Source: Macrostomum hystrix (taxonomy: Eukaryota; Platyhelminthes; Macrostomidae). From it: 64,000 nt of DNA. A model generated the notes under the pieces. The model made no database searches. It saw nothing but the letters and a program-made list of their open reading frames with translations, and was not told where the DNA came from. The first letter of the stretch is position 1. Each line of letters begins with the position of its first letter. The position numbers and the translations under genes are program-made. Shown piece after piece: positions 1-12,300 of the stretch. The DNA lies in NCBI GenBank assembly GCA_950097015.1, contig CATNEN010000029.1:434001-498000 (forward strand). Reading direction: 5' to 3'.

Positions 1-440
1 GGTCACTGACAACAGGAAAAGTTGATTGGTTAGTAATAAATAAAGCAATTTGCGAGTCAGTTGGAATGGGATAGTTTAGGAGCGACAAAAGCCACAAATA
101 GGACAGTTGGGCGAGCGAATTCAGTAGCTCTAGGATAGCATCCGAGCCGCCGAGGGACATGGGACACAAATCACCTGCACGACGGAATCGGACAATACTG
201 GACAAGCGACAAAGACTAGCTCAATGCGAGCCACAATTCTTACGTATAAATCAAATCCAAGAAAAAAGTTACTCTTCGGTTTTATAAACGGGGCAGAAAA
301 GTCTTTTTTGCCCATAGAAAATGAGAGTATACTGGATGCTTTGCTGCTTCTCGCATTGTCATCCACCTCAACAGCGGCAAGGCAGATCGGGAGGTAGAGG
401 CGGGGAGTTCTGTGGCGCACAGAGATGAACCTGCGTGCGG
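1..440. other. Flank 3' of the LDB gene, no gene seen
   Basis: This stretch lies downstream of the minus-strand LDB stop codon and probably holds its 3' UTR. I see no convincing coding exon on either strand, no tandem array and no clear polyadenylation hexamer on the minus strand. Confidence 0.4.
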
Positions 441-3400
441 TCACGCTGTGATGGCCGTGGGTTTGAGTCCCACAGCAGTTGACGCCGCTCCTGCCGACTC
501 ATGCGACGATTGGTCAGATGCTGGGACGCCAGCGCTCGTCGTTAAAGAGGACGGACTCTCTGGGTTGCAGTCTTTGTCTGACCCGGCGGCTCCCTGATCC
601 GCCTCTAAAACTGCGGCTGCTGCTGCTGCGGCTGAGCTGCCACCACCGCTGCCACTGCCGGCAGCGCTTCCGCCGCAACTGCCGCCGCCATTGCTATTTG
701 CCAAATGCGAAGACGACGATGAAGATGAAGAAGATGATGATGAAGAGGAGGAAGAGGAAGAAGAGGAACACGATGACGAGGATGACGAAGAGGAAGAGCA
801 GGAAGATGATGATGTTGGCGGTGGGGGCGGCGGAGGCGGTGGAGGTGGTGGAGGTGGCGGCGGCGGCGGTGGAGGCGGTGTCAGCATGCCACTGTCCGAG
901 GAGCCCAGCATCGACGAGGACCACCCGCTACTGGCGCTGGCGAAGCCGGAGGACTTGGAGCCGCTCAGCGGGGAGTCTGGGAGGCCGAGATAAGTTGCAT
1001 TGCGAGCCTCTTCAATCTTCAATATTAAAATTCATTCAATTTTCTTTTAGCTTACTGTGCTCAAACTGTCTACTTACCTGCCATGGAGTAAGGCGGCATC
1101 TGAACTGGCGTTCCCGGCTTTGAATCCGGGTGATTCAACAGGCTAGTGAATCTGCCCACAGGCATCTGCTGCTGATGTAGTTGAGGCGGCAGCTGCTGCA
1201 TCTGGTGCTGTGGCATCATGCCGCCTCCGCCGAATTCGTCCATTATCATCGACAGGCTGGGTGGCGGAGGCGCCATTATCGCCGAGGAGGATGATGACGA
1301 TGAAACAAACTGGTGATGAGGATGATGATGCATTGTAGGCGGCGGCGGGGGCATCTGGTGCTGCTGCTGGTGATGAAACTGGCCAGGATGATTTTGATTG
1401 AGAATTGGCGGCTGCAGCATCTGGGCTTGCATCATGTGCGGCGACGGTGGCGGCGGTGGCAGCGGCGGCTCCATGGACATGGACGCCGGGTGCCTGAGCG
1501 AGTGCGGCTGCGAATGGGACGAGGCCGCAGCGGCGTGGTGATCAAACTGGCGATTTTCTAGTCGGGTTATCAGTCTTTCGTCCTCCTCGCCGAAATCGCC
1601 GCCCATCAAGGTCGGCTCGCCGACAATCATCACATCCTGAAATGGTTTAGGTGCTCTAGGTTAATATTCTTGGTCTATTCTGCTTCCTTAGCCAATAAAG
1701 GCATTGCATGGCAAAATGAAATATGTCGAAACCAACCCCTGGCTGGGCGAAATTCGGTATCGCTGCAGGCGCCATTGCGGCCGCTGTCGCCTTCTTCTTG
1801 CTTTTGCTGCCGCCTCCGCCACCGCCGCCGCCTCCGCCCGCGCCAACTCCAGCCGTGTCGGCACTATTTGCGTTGTTGTTGTTGTTTTTGCGTTTTTTCC
1901 GCTTGCTGGGCTGCCGATTAGACTCTGAGATGAGAATCAGGGCGGGTTATAGAATCTTGACAGCACGCGGCCAGCGGCAGGAATGTGCATGAAAAGAAAT
2001 TCATGAAAGAACCGCGGTAGAGATGAAGTTAGATGGTGGTCACAGGGGAGGAATGAGCAGTATAGAATGGAGTGAGGTGGTGGTCACAGGGGGAGGAATG
2101 TGCGGTATAGAATGGAGTGAGGTGGTGGTCGCAGGGGGAGGAATGTGCGGTATAGAATGGAGTGAGGTGGTGGTCGCAGGGGGAGGAATGTGCGGTATAG
2201 AATGGAATGAGGTGGTGGTCGCAGGGACAGGAATGTGCGGTATAGAATGGAATGAGGTGGTGGTTGCAGGGGCAGGAATGTTCAGTATAGAATGGAGTGA
2301 GGTGGTTGTTGTCCCAGGGGGAGGAATGTGCAGTACAGAATGGAGTGAAGTGGTGGTCGCAGGGGCAGGAATGTACAGAATTGAAGGGAGTGACGTGGTG
2401 ATCACGGGGACAGGAATGGGCAGAATAGAATGGAGTGTAGTGGTGGTCTCAGGGGCAGGAATATGTAGTACAGAATGAAGTGATGTGGTGGTCACAGGGG
2501 AAGGAACACAGAGGTGCGGTATAGAATGGAATGAGGTGGTCGTGAAACCGAAATACACGGTATAATTTTATAACTTGGAGACGGAATGGAGCAATCTAGA
2601 AAAAGAAGAAACCAACCAGGTGGAGCCACCATTCGCTGCCACTTTTGAAACAGCGTGGTCTTTAAGCAGTCCCTCGGCTGCAGTCCGTAGGCCTTCTGCC
2701 GGCTCATGAGCTCCTGCATCGGCTCCAAGATGACGCACAGCCGTAGGAAGTGCAGTGTGTGGCAGGTGACGCCCTGTCTGGTGACGTTCTTGGCCATTTG
2801 TTCCAGAATATGAATGTCCTGAGGATGGAGTTTAGTTCACATGAGAACCATGAACTCGAATTGGACTTTAGGTTTGAATACACTGTAGTAAAAGGATGTG
2901 ATTCCTTCAGACTCACCTGGTGGCCGCACATCACCTGCCTGGGAATCATTTCGCGACAGCTGCGAATCTGGAATAGCCAACCGCGTATTCGCATCAATTC
3001 GTCGAATGCGAAGTCAAGTACAAGGCGGCCCTCGGTCACCACATTAGTCAGGACCGGTTTCACGTGGGTGGCGTGCATCTCGCCCCGCTCGCAGTCCAAA
3101 GTAAGGGTCGGGCCGTGCAGGGACTCCCTGGCATTCTTTAGGAAGACGTACAAGTCAACAACGCCGCCCTCGAAGATGCTGCGGAAGTAGCGCGGAATCA
3201 ACGTCCGGCCGATGGCTGTCCAAGGGTGATTCGGGACTCGTTAAACTAACTTGAAATATAAATATAACAAGTCGAAGTATCTGTTTGTAATATTTGCTAG
3301 GTCACTTACTGTATCTTTTCGGTCCGTCCTCGAGCATCAACTGGATGGTCATGACGGAGTCATCCTCAAAAAACTCTGTTGCGAACTGGTCCCACCAAAG

Positions 3401-4093
3401 GTTCTGCCCGTCACTTTCGCTCTGTTTGAATGGTGCATGAATTGTGTGGTTTGACTTTTTAGACTGAAAATGTGTTGGCACGTGATTCTTACACAGTGAG
3501 CAGAACTATGTTTAACATCAAAGAGGGTTTATCATTTTGTGCGTACAAGGCAATGTGATAAACACGCAACAGAAGCAACAATGGCTTACATCCGGCCTCT
3601 GCTGCAGCCGCTTGTTCATCTCGTGGATGCGCACATCCGGCGTGCCCACGTACGGCGGCATTCTGGGCCGGAAGAACATGCCGCCAGGCGGCGGGGGCGG
3701 CGGCGGCAGCATATGCGACTGGTACGGCGGGTGCTGATGCGGCATCAGTGGAGGCGGCGGCGGCGGAGGTGGTGGCGGGCCCATGTGATGCGGCTGATGA
3801 TGATGCGGATGGTGAATCGGGGGTCCTGGAGGCGGGGGACACATAGACGCCATTGACGGATGCTGCTGCGGACCGCAACCCCAACCAGGTCCAGGCATCA
3901 TCTGCGACGGCGGCGGTGGCGGTGGAGGCGGACCCATCGAAGGTGGCGGTGGCATCGGCGAAATAAAATCTGGCGACGGCGGCGGCGGCAGCTGCTGGAG
4001 GTAGCGAGTTGGCGAAGGCCCTGCTACCATGGATGCTGAGGACATCGGCAGGTGTTGCGGTCCCTGCATGCCATGAGGAATCTCAAAGTCCAT
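441..4093 (-). CDS. LDB1: LIM domain-binding protein (LDB1/Chip/CLIM family), 7 exons
   Basis: Nuclear adaptor that dimerises and bridges LIM-homeodomain and LMO proteins to enhancers. Exons, in coding order: 4093-3590, 3421-3310, 3215-2917, 2818-2617, 1924-1737, 1636-1078, 976-441. All junctions are GT-AG and keep phase, giving 799 residues. Seen in sequence: RIHEMNKRLQ, then NLWWDQF and EFFEDDSVMTI, then TIGRTLIPRYFRSIFEGG, EGRLVLDFAFDELMRIRGW, LRLCVILEPMQELMSRQKAY and CLKTTLFQKWQRMVAPP, which are the dimerisation-domain signatures of the family. A basic SKRKKRK nuclear signal follows in exon 5, and the LIM-interaction domain (VMIVGEPTLMGGDFGEEDER, about residues 436-456) opens exon 6. The protein is about twice the usual vertebrate length because of polyproline and histidine-rich runs in exon 1 and a polyproline plus polyserine tract in the last exon. 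The ATG at 4093 is inferred; the frame is open further upstream, so another 5' exon is possible. Confidence 0.94.
690..875 (-). repeat. Coding low-complexity tract: polyproline then polyserine
   Basis: Within the last LDB exon, imprecise triplet runs encode about 20 prolines followed by a serine tract with rare cysteines. The plus strand of the same DNA reads as a Glu/Asp-rich then glycine-rich frame, which I treat as a shadow. The tract follows the conserved LIM-interaction domain, so it probably forms a disordered C-terminal tail. Confidence 0.8.
2023..2560. repeat. Intronic minisatellite, 45-bp unit, about 11 copies
   Basis: Lies in LDB intron 4 (1925-2616). The core of each unit is tatagaatggagtgaggtgg. 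The spacing of 45 bp is read directly, for example 2101 to 2146. Because 45 is a multiple of three and the unit lacks stops, both strands stay open for about 150-170 codons, but the intron boundaries on either side are clear. Confidence 0.9.
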
Positions 4094-7000
4094 TAGAATT
4101 GGCAGTTGTGATAGATTTAGCGAGCAGGTGGGCACTAGTGCAAAGCGTGAAACTGTCGGACTTCTTGGCTTCCTCGGCAGTAATTTGCGGACTAAGGCCT
4201 CGGGTGATCTACCCGCCACGCGGTGCCATCCAGATGTTCAGTGTGGTAGCTCTGAGTAGTGCTGACGTCACTTGCCGGAACTTTTGAGCAAGCCCACTTC
4301 GAAATCGTTGGGGCCTTAACCGTCACAGAAGCTTTGCGGCGAAGAGAAGCTCTCAGTCTGTTGTTTGTTTATGACCGATGGAGAAAGAAAAGAAAGTGGG
4401 CAGCCGGAAAAGGGGATAAAGGAGAGAAGAGGAGAAGAGAAAGGGGAGAGTCAAAGCGGTGCTCGATCCAGACTCCTCACTGGGGCGTACTCGGTGCGGG
4501 TGCCGGCGGTCTGTACGCGCTAGTGCCTCCTTCGGCGGCGACCATTCGGGACCGGATTCGAGAGAGTGGCAAAAAAGGAATGGAATGAGGAGGCGCGCGA
4601 GAGAGAGGATGCGATATCAGAGAGAAGATGATGGCTCGGTATGGATGGGGGGACAAAATGTAGTAGTGCTTAGAGGGGTGGCTAAGGAAAAGGAGTGGCC
4701 GGGTGAGGGTGCAAGCACTGGGGTGGGGCTTCCCACTAAGCGGCGTGTGCGAGCGCTTGGGATACACTCGACTGCTGGGGAGAGAGAGAAGAGAGACGGG
4801 GGAGAGAGCGGGCTTGGGAGGTTGCTGGGGAGGTCGCCGTTTTAGGAGAAGGCGAATCCCCAGCTCCGACTCGAAGATCTGGGAGCGCGAGGGAGAACAG
4901 CAGTTGAGAAGTGGCCACACTGACTCCGTGCGATGCCTTCGGATTATGTGTGGAATGGAGGGTGAGAGAAGAGGAGGACGATTGGTCTTGGGTGAGATCC
5001 CCTACGTCCCTATTTTCCCCCTCCCCAGTGCAGTGTCGCCCTCCGTGCCACCAATCGGATCCGCCAAGTCCCACCCGCCCCGTGAGGGCCTGGGATGTGC
5101 GGGGGGATAAGGAGAACGACAGGGGAGAAACTGAAGGAGAGGGAGAATCGGGCTTGGGACCCGCTTGCCGCCTGCTTCAGTGGTCGGAAGAGGTAAAGGG
5201 GAAGAGAAGAGACCCAGCCACAGAAGGCTGGGACAAGGAGAGAGGACGCAGAAAGAGGGAATTCTGTCAATCAATGCGCCGTAGTCATGACAACCTCCTC
5301 AACCCACGACCGGGACCGTGGCGAGGACTGGGATGACTTCAACTCCCCTCCGAAGCTCTTCCCCTTGCCAGCTTTTTTCCCAACCCCAGTCAACCCTTCC
5401 TCCAGTCTTCGCTCCTTCGTTTTTCTTACCCTGCGCCTTCCTCTTTCTCGGACGACTTTTTAGGGATCCAAATCCCAAATCTAGTCCGATTCTAAATCCC
5501 CGAAGTGGTCGCAAGCGAGCAGGCCTTGCCCAGTCACCAGTCGCGTGTCCCACAGGGCCACCACCGCAAACAGCTCCCGGCCCGCTCTCTAACCCTCTGG
5601 TCCATTTTTCTTCTTTTACAAGTCGCACGCAGGCAGTGGGAGACACAGAAATGGAATGGGGCTAAGAATTTGGGTGTTGCTGAGAGAGTAGGTATTGGGG
5701 CAGCCGGCCCAGTGCAGGGAAAAGTGAGAGTGGATATTCTTGCCCCTCTGCCACACCAGCAAAACTCAGTGGCATTGCTGCCTGAGTCAATCTGGGATCA
5801 GAGAAGAAGGGGTGCAGGAGTCCCGGCAGAGTTAGTCCAGTCAGTTATTTCTAGATTTTAGAGGATGCAAAGCGATGGGTAGAGCAGGACTAGCCGTGGC
5901 TCTCAATGCATTTGCAGCCATTGGGCTGGGGATGGGAATCCCGAAGCTGCAGCCTTTGCTGAAAAGCTATTGGGAGAAAGTGAAAGACCCGGCTGTCCTT
6001 CCTCCTACGCGCCCCATCGCTGCCTATGCCGTTGCGGCCCAATACAGTTGCCTGTTATTCCCTTCTGCTATTCCCACAACAGCGGCGCTGCCCCCCTCCT
6101 CGCAAAATATACTGCTGCTGCTACTGTGTGTCTTTATTTCCCTTCCCTCTGCTCCTCACTCCCTGGCCTCTCAGCTCTCAGCCTCTCCCCTTCATCGGCT
6201 TCTACCTAGCATATCTCCTCTGCCATCCCCCGTGTGTATGCTTGCATGTGTATATATATGGCCTTGTGCCGCGCAAAAGGGCCCGGACAAGCTGGTGGGG
6301 GAAGACCGGAGGGACTCCCGCTACATGGTCCGGACCCACCCACTCTCGCCTTTAATATATTCCAGCAGTGCTGGGGATCCATGCTGCGGAGCGAGAGGGG
6401 GAGAGAAGAGGAAAAATAGGGGAAGAATTAAGACTTGAGGGCTAGGAGAAACGCGCGGGCCGGGATATGCGAGAGCACTGGCCTTCACGGTGCCCACCGA
6501 GCCCCACTGCGTCAGCAGCGCGGGAAAGAGAAAGAGCTAAAAAGAGGAGGGGGAATATACTGTATATACAAGAGAGAGATGATACGGGAGAACGAGAAAG
6601 AAAGAGAAAGGGTGGAGTAGTGCCAGTGTTGTTGGGAGGAGGGCCGCGAGATGGGATCCAGGGAGCATTTCGGGATCGGGAGCAAGCTATAGTATAGTAG
6701 ACTCTTCCCATCATGGCACAAAACAGGACACAAAAAATAAGCAAGCAGCGTCAAGCAGCCATGAGCGAGGATTCTTGGCCGCAGCTGGAAAGACACACAC
6801 TTACTATTATATTGCACATGTATATAAGCGGTGGGTATTATACACATTTATTCCTCTCTGGTGCGCCCTTTTTATATTGCCTATACTGAACGTAATTAGC
6901 CCTCGCGTCTCTAGCGCTAGGCCAATATATTGTCTATGCCGGCACATACAATACTATTTTTCAACTGGTTTTAAATCTTTGGTTTGTGGATCGAACGATC

Positions 7001-9363
7001 GTCGCGCGCGTCTATAGGCTATGGAAAAGAAAAACGAATCATATTTCCTTGTCAGCCTTGGCTGAACTGAAAATGTGCAGTACAGTTCAGTGTAAGGATG
7101 CAAAATGGTTCTTATATAGACCGTTGAGTGGCATGATATAGAAACTAAGGAAAGGGGTTGAATTTAATGTTCGATTTGATGTTCTAGCCCCTGTAGAAAA
7201 AAATGCTCAAAATTATTGGTTCGTCTAACAATTTTAGAAATAAAAATCTGAATATGACAAAAGCAATAAAATCAGCAAGATATTGCGCCATATGATGACA
7301 AAGAAGCCAAAAAACTGTCACCGTAAGAAAACAAGCATTTCTAATAGGCGATAAAATGTGCATTTTCAAGCCAAAATTTATTGTGTTGATTCGAATAAGA
7401 GGGAGAAAAAAACACATTTATCAAAAAAATTATGTAAAGACTAAAGCCTTTTTACATAAAAGTTTACTTTTAAATCGTGGCAATACGAAACAAAAATTAA
7501 ATCGTTAACAACGAGTTCCACAATTTTTGGGCGGAGCATGAATGCCTTTAAATATGATTTTTTTTCTACGAACCTCCACGATTACTAAAAATTCTAGGAA
7601 CCTTTGCCCGTTCCTAGGTTATAGGTATAGGTTATAGACTTTATAGGTATATATAGAGTGAAAATTTCAAACGTAGGGGCTGAAATTCGAACTGAAGAAA
7701 AAAACATTAGAAGTTTTATTATTTGATAAGTTCAAACGTATATTACGAAAGCTTTACAGTACGAGTACGACCACTTCTTTTAGTTGTAGCGATGAAAAAA
7801 AATAGAAAAAATAATTAGGCGATCGGCAAAAATGCTTAATACCGAAATTCTGACTGCGCATCGTGCATTTCTTCTTTCTTCTTGGTTACAATTCTACTAG
7901 GTTTTCCCATTCAAACTTTTCAAAATGCTATTTTAACCATAAACCATAAAAAGCAGTTAAAGCTTTCGTGCCATTTGTAAATCCACTCCACATCAATGAG
8001 TACATTTTGTGGCTCCGAACTTCTCAGAGATAGCTTGTGTTCTGTCATTCTGTGATCAAATAATAATATAAGGAATTTTATAATTTAGTAGCATCAGTCA
8101 ATATCACAGAGCTTACACTGATTACATTTTACACAAGTACATTTACTGCACTTTGTTCTAAAGAGATATAGCAACTAAACAAAAAATAAAGAAATGCAAT
8201 AACACTTGTTAATGGAAATTTTGTAACATAATTAGAAAGAATTTTTCCATTTGTTATAAAACCCTGTAGATATATCTAACACCAAAAATATGTGATATAA
8301 AACAGTTAATAAAACATTCATTAATTCAATTCACAAATTTACCAAATATCATATAAGGATATTGCTCATTGGTAGGTGCAAAGGTGTCATATCATTTTTC
8401 ATCACTATATAGCCATACATTACGTATGTAAATGCTGTTAGTAAATATGAATAAATAATCAACACATATATATGTTGCAATTTATGTATTTATGAATTCA
8501 TTTGATAATAATACTCATAATATGAGTTAAATAAAGAAACATAAAGAGAGATAACTATATGCATGATTGCTCAGCATATTGCAACATTACCAATATATAA
8601 TCCGAGAGGTTGTAGCCTAGTGTTTAGGGCATTGGACTCACAACTTGAAGGTCAGGGGTTTGATTCCCGACTCCACTGGAACAATTTGCGTCCTTTAGCA
8701 AGACACTTAACTCTGCATTGCTTCAGTTCACCCAGCTGTTAAGTTAAATGGGTACCAGCATCAGCTGGGATAATTGAAGGTGGGTGTGGCGTCCCCCCAG
8801 TCCGTGGACTGAACAGCTGTACGCAGCCTTCAGATGCGCCACGTACTAGCTACGGCTGTGCTGTTGGCTGCACATCTGACCCAATTGGGGCAGGTGTAAT
8901 CAAAAAATATATATAGGCCTATATATATAATAGTGTTGCTTCGTTAAAAATTAATTTATCTATTGTGTCTTTGAATTCATATTGCATTAAATCTAATCTA
9001 AATATTATTAGGATGAAATTTATTTAGCTGTTACTATAGTTTTTGTAGTCCTTAGGACATACATTTTTCACATTTTCTTAATGTTTAAAAGTCAAACTAT
9101 TTGAGTGTATAACAAATCTAATTTACTCAGAGGAAAATTATCATTCTCTTAAAACAATTATTACACAACTTTTATTTATTACAAGTACAAACAAACTTGC
9201 TCTCCAATGGATGTGGATTGACTATTTAATATTTTACTTGCTTCAATTGCTAAATCGAGAACTGGAAGTAGTATTCCCTTTTTAATATAAACATTATTCC
9301 TATTCTTGAGTCCTATTATGAAGGATTTTTTGTACCGCAGGCGCCACCAGAAATCAAACTGAT
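4094..9363. other. Intergenic gap between LDB and MADD (head-to-head genes)
   Basis: From about 4330 to 5330 the plus strand is strongly purine-rich (GGAGAGAAG-like runs), with GC-rich DNA on to about 6700. This should hold the 5' regions of LDB (minus) and, further right, MADD (plus). From 6700 on the DNA becomes AT-rich with no coding signal. A SINE sits at 8603-8912. Several frames of 80-190 codons are open here, but they are low-complexity and have no family signature. Confidence 0.5.
8603..8912 (+). mobile_element. tRNA-derived SINE, family 1
   Basis: The head looks like a tRNA: an A-box-like tagcctagtgtttagg and a B-box-like ggtttgattcc about 45 bp later. The body contains gcaagacacttaactctgc, then a region ending in gcaggtgtaatc with an A/T-rich tail. 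The flanks share atatataat (near 8597 and near 8926), a possible target-site duplication. Related copies are at 12700-12985, 31385-31500 and 37588-37802. The gcaagacact core resembles the central domain of V-type SINEs as I recall it; that similarity is from memory. Confidence 0.75.
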
Positions 9364-12300
9364 ATGAGCAGCAGGCACCAGCGCCGTCAGTGTCCACGCC
9401 TGCTGGACTATGTGGTCCTGGTGGGCCCAGATTCGCAGGCCATTGATTCTGGATCGGACCCAGCCTACACGCGACCCCGCCTCCTTCGTCGCTATCCACC
9501 CCTTGATCACGCCGACTTTTGTCTACCGCCAGACATTGTGCACTTTTGCCAGCCGACCGCCTCTTGGCCAACAGCGTCTGGCAGGAGCTTCGCCTTCACC
9601 CTCACGGAGAAGGACTCGGGCGTTGTGCGCCACGGCGCGTGCCTGGCATTCTCTGTTGGCTCTCCGCCGCGCCCACTCAGCCTGTGCGCCGTTGCTCATC
9701 ATGCGTTCTACGCAAAGCTGACCGAGTGCCTGCGAGTGCTGCGAGCCATTGTGGACGGATTCGGGTGCGTCGGGGTCATTATGGGCGATGGGAGAATAAA
9801 CCAGTTTTTAGTGTTCAAAATTGTCACTGGCTGAGTGACAAAAGCCCTAAAAGAAACTATGACGAAGTGACTGCTCTGAGATCTCAGCGATAAAGCTTCA
9901 GAAGGGAAATGGAACCTTCAGGAAAGCTCAACCTGCTCCAGCCTCCAGTTCTCACAAACTGGTCTGCCTTCTCATTTCCTGGGAAGCAGCTTAACTGTAC
10001 CTTTACTGTACATCTGTGTGCTTGCAGCCTATCAATGTAGATAGAGTCTCTAAAAAATAAATTTTCACTTTTACACACTCTAGAGCATGCCCTTATACTA
10101 TGAGTAGCATAGTCGGGTTTTCGCACCGAATTCCCTGAGCTCGGATCCGCATCGAAGTTTAGAGCAAACCCCAAAGGCACAGTGAGTGTTAATTGCCTGA
10201 CGATGAGACAGTCATGACATATGTACTCACCCTATGTGAGTGTATGCGTGCGTACAGAATCGCTTAGGCTGAAGATGCAAAGGATCGGCAGGCAGCCCAA
10301 TGATGCGTCATTGCCCACAGCCACTGTAAACATTGGACCAATTGTCTATTACTATGAGTAGGATAGTAGCACAGTGCGTACATTCCATTGCCTCCAAACA
10401 AACCGACAGTGACTCAGTGTGGCCTCTGCTGACCGGCTGGCTGGCCCCGGATTCTGCCAGGGAGCCGGCCCTAAGCAATGCCCGCTCAGTGGAAACCTGG
10501 ATTCTCCGCCTCCTGTCCGCTCCTGCACCTGTGCCAGGCGTCTCCAAGCTACAGGTGAGCAAATTTTTCCGTCTTATACCCCTCACCGGTATTTTAAATA
10601 TCCACAATTTTTTCTGTATCTCCCAAAAGTATTCAACCAATCGTCATGAAAATGCAGAACACGGGCAAAAATTTTCGCTCTATCCGATGAAACGTCTTCC
10701 AGAATCACCAAACATCTTCCAGAATCAGCAAACATCTTCCAGAATCAGCAAACATCTTCCAGAATCACCAAACATCTTCCAGAATCACCAAACATCTTCC
10801 AGAATCACCAAACATCTTCCAGAATCACCAAACATCTTCCAGAATCAACAAACATCGGCATCGTCGAGATATTCAACGATTCTCGTCGGGGTGTCTGGTG
10901 GCAAAAACCATAAATTTAGACACAATTCTTCTGCTCACAAAATTTCATAATGTAACCATGTGGACTATTGTTGTTGATTAGTATATTATTAAAAGAATTG
11001 TGGATTCACCATATAGAGGTTTATGCAGAGCAATGTTAGTTGTCCTTGTCACCAGGGTCTTCGATCTCGACGATGCTGACGTCGGACGGCTTTAAAAGTT
11101 AGCTCATCGAAAAGGGCGGAAAATGTTGATTCGGATAGTGGAATTTCACTTTAATCGGTCATTCGGTTTGGGAGCTGTCGTGAAGTACGCAGTGGGTTTT
11201 TTAAACTGTTAGCGTTTGTCCGCCTGCCCACCTGCCCAGCTCTCAGTGCTGCCCGAGTCGCTCTATTCGCCCCTGCTGCTGGCTCTGCCGGATCGGTCCC
11301 GCCTGCCGCTGGCCGACTTCGCACTGCACACGCCGCTCCTCCGACTCGGCGCGCCACTCTGCCTCTCCCTACTGGCCACGCTCCTGCTTGAGAACAAGGT
11401 GGCTTTGCAGGCCGCTGATCCCGGCTGCCTGTCCGTCAGCGTGCTGGCCCTGGTGGCACTGCTCTACCCGCTGCAGTACGTCTTCCCTGTCATCCCGCTG
11501 TTGCCGGCTGGCATGACCGGAGCCGAGCAGCTGCTGCTGGCCCCGACACCCTATCTGATCGGCCTGCCGAGCGGCTTCCTGAGCAGGCGGCCAGGCTTCC
11601 GGCTGCCTGCCGAGGTGGTCCTAGTTGAACTGGATTCCGGCAAGGTCAGCTCTCCGCTGTTCATTGCTTGCTGCTTTGTGGAAGCTGCTAATGTGTCTTT
11701 CGACCCTGTTGGGGTGTCTTCTGCCTCCGCTTATGTGTCTTTCGACCCTGTTGGGGTGTCTTTTGCCTCCGCTGATGGGTCTTTCGACCCTTTTGGGGTG
11801 TCTTCTGCCTCCGCTTATGTCTTTCGACCCTGTTGGTGTGTCTTCTGCCTCCGCTTATGTGTCTTTCGACCCTGTTGGTGTGTCTTCTGCCTCCGCTTAT
11901 GTGTCTTTCGACCCTGTTGGGGTTTCTTCTGCCTCCGCTTATGTGTCTTTTGACCAGGTTGGGGTGTCTTCTGCCTCCGCTGATGTGTCTTTCGACCCTG
12001 TTGGAGGTGTCTTATGCCTCCCCAGAAGTGTCTGTTGCCCCTCTCATTCGAGTGTATTTTTATTTTTCGCCCTAGAGCATAGCTATTTCAAACCGAAACA
12101 TTCGTCAAACATTCGTCTTTGTATCTAGTTCCTACTAGCTGACTAGTTAGTCATTACCGCTGTATGGTGTCAGCTAATTGTCAACGTTTAGGCTTGGAGC
12201 TGAGTGTCCGTTAGCGCTTTTTCTACTGGAAACGGGAAACCGTTGGTTGATTATTCCACTTTTTTTAAAAGCTCTTGTGGCACACCCGCGGAAATTCCGT

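Noticed and set aside
691-993. Plus-strand acidic frame (Glu/Asp-rich then polyglycine)
   Set aside because: Antisense shadow of the polyserine and polyproline tract in the last LDB exon, whose splice phase and family context are firm.
5875-6438. Plus-strand frame of 187 codons upstream of MADD
   Set aside because: Composition is low-complexity Ser/Leu/Pro, no domain, no splice context, and overlapping frames are equally open.
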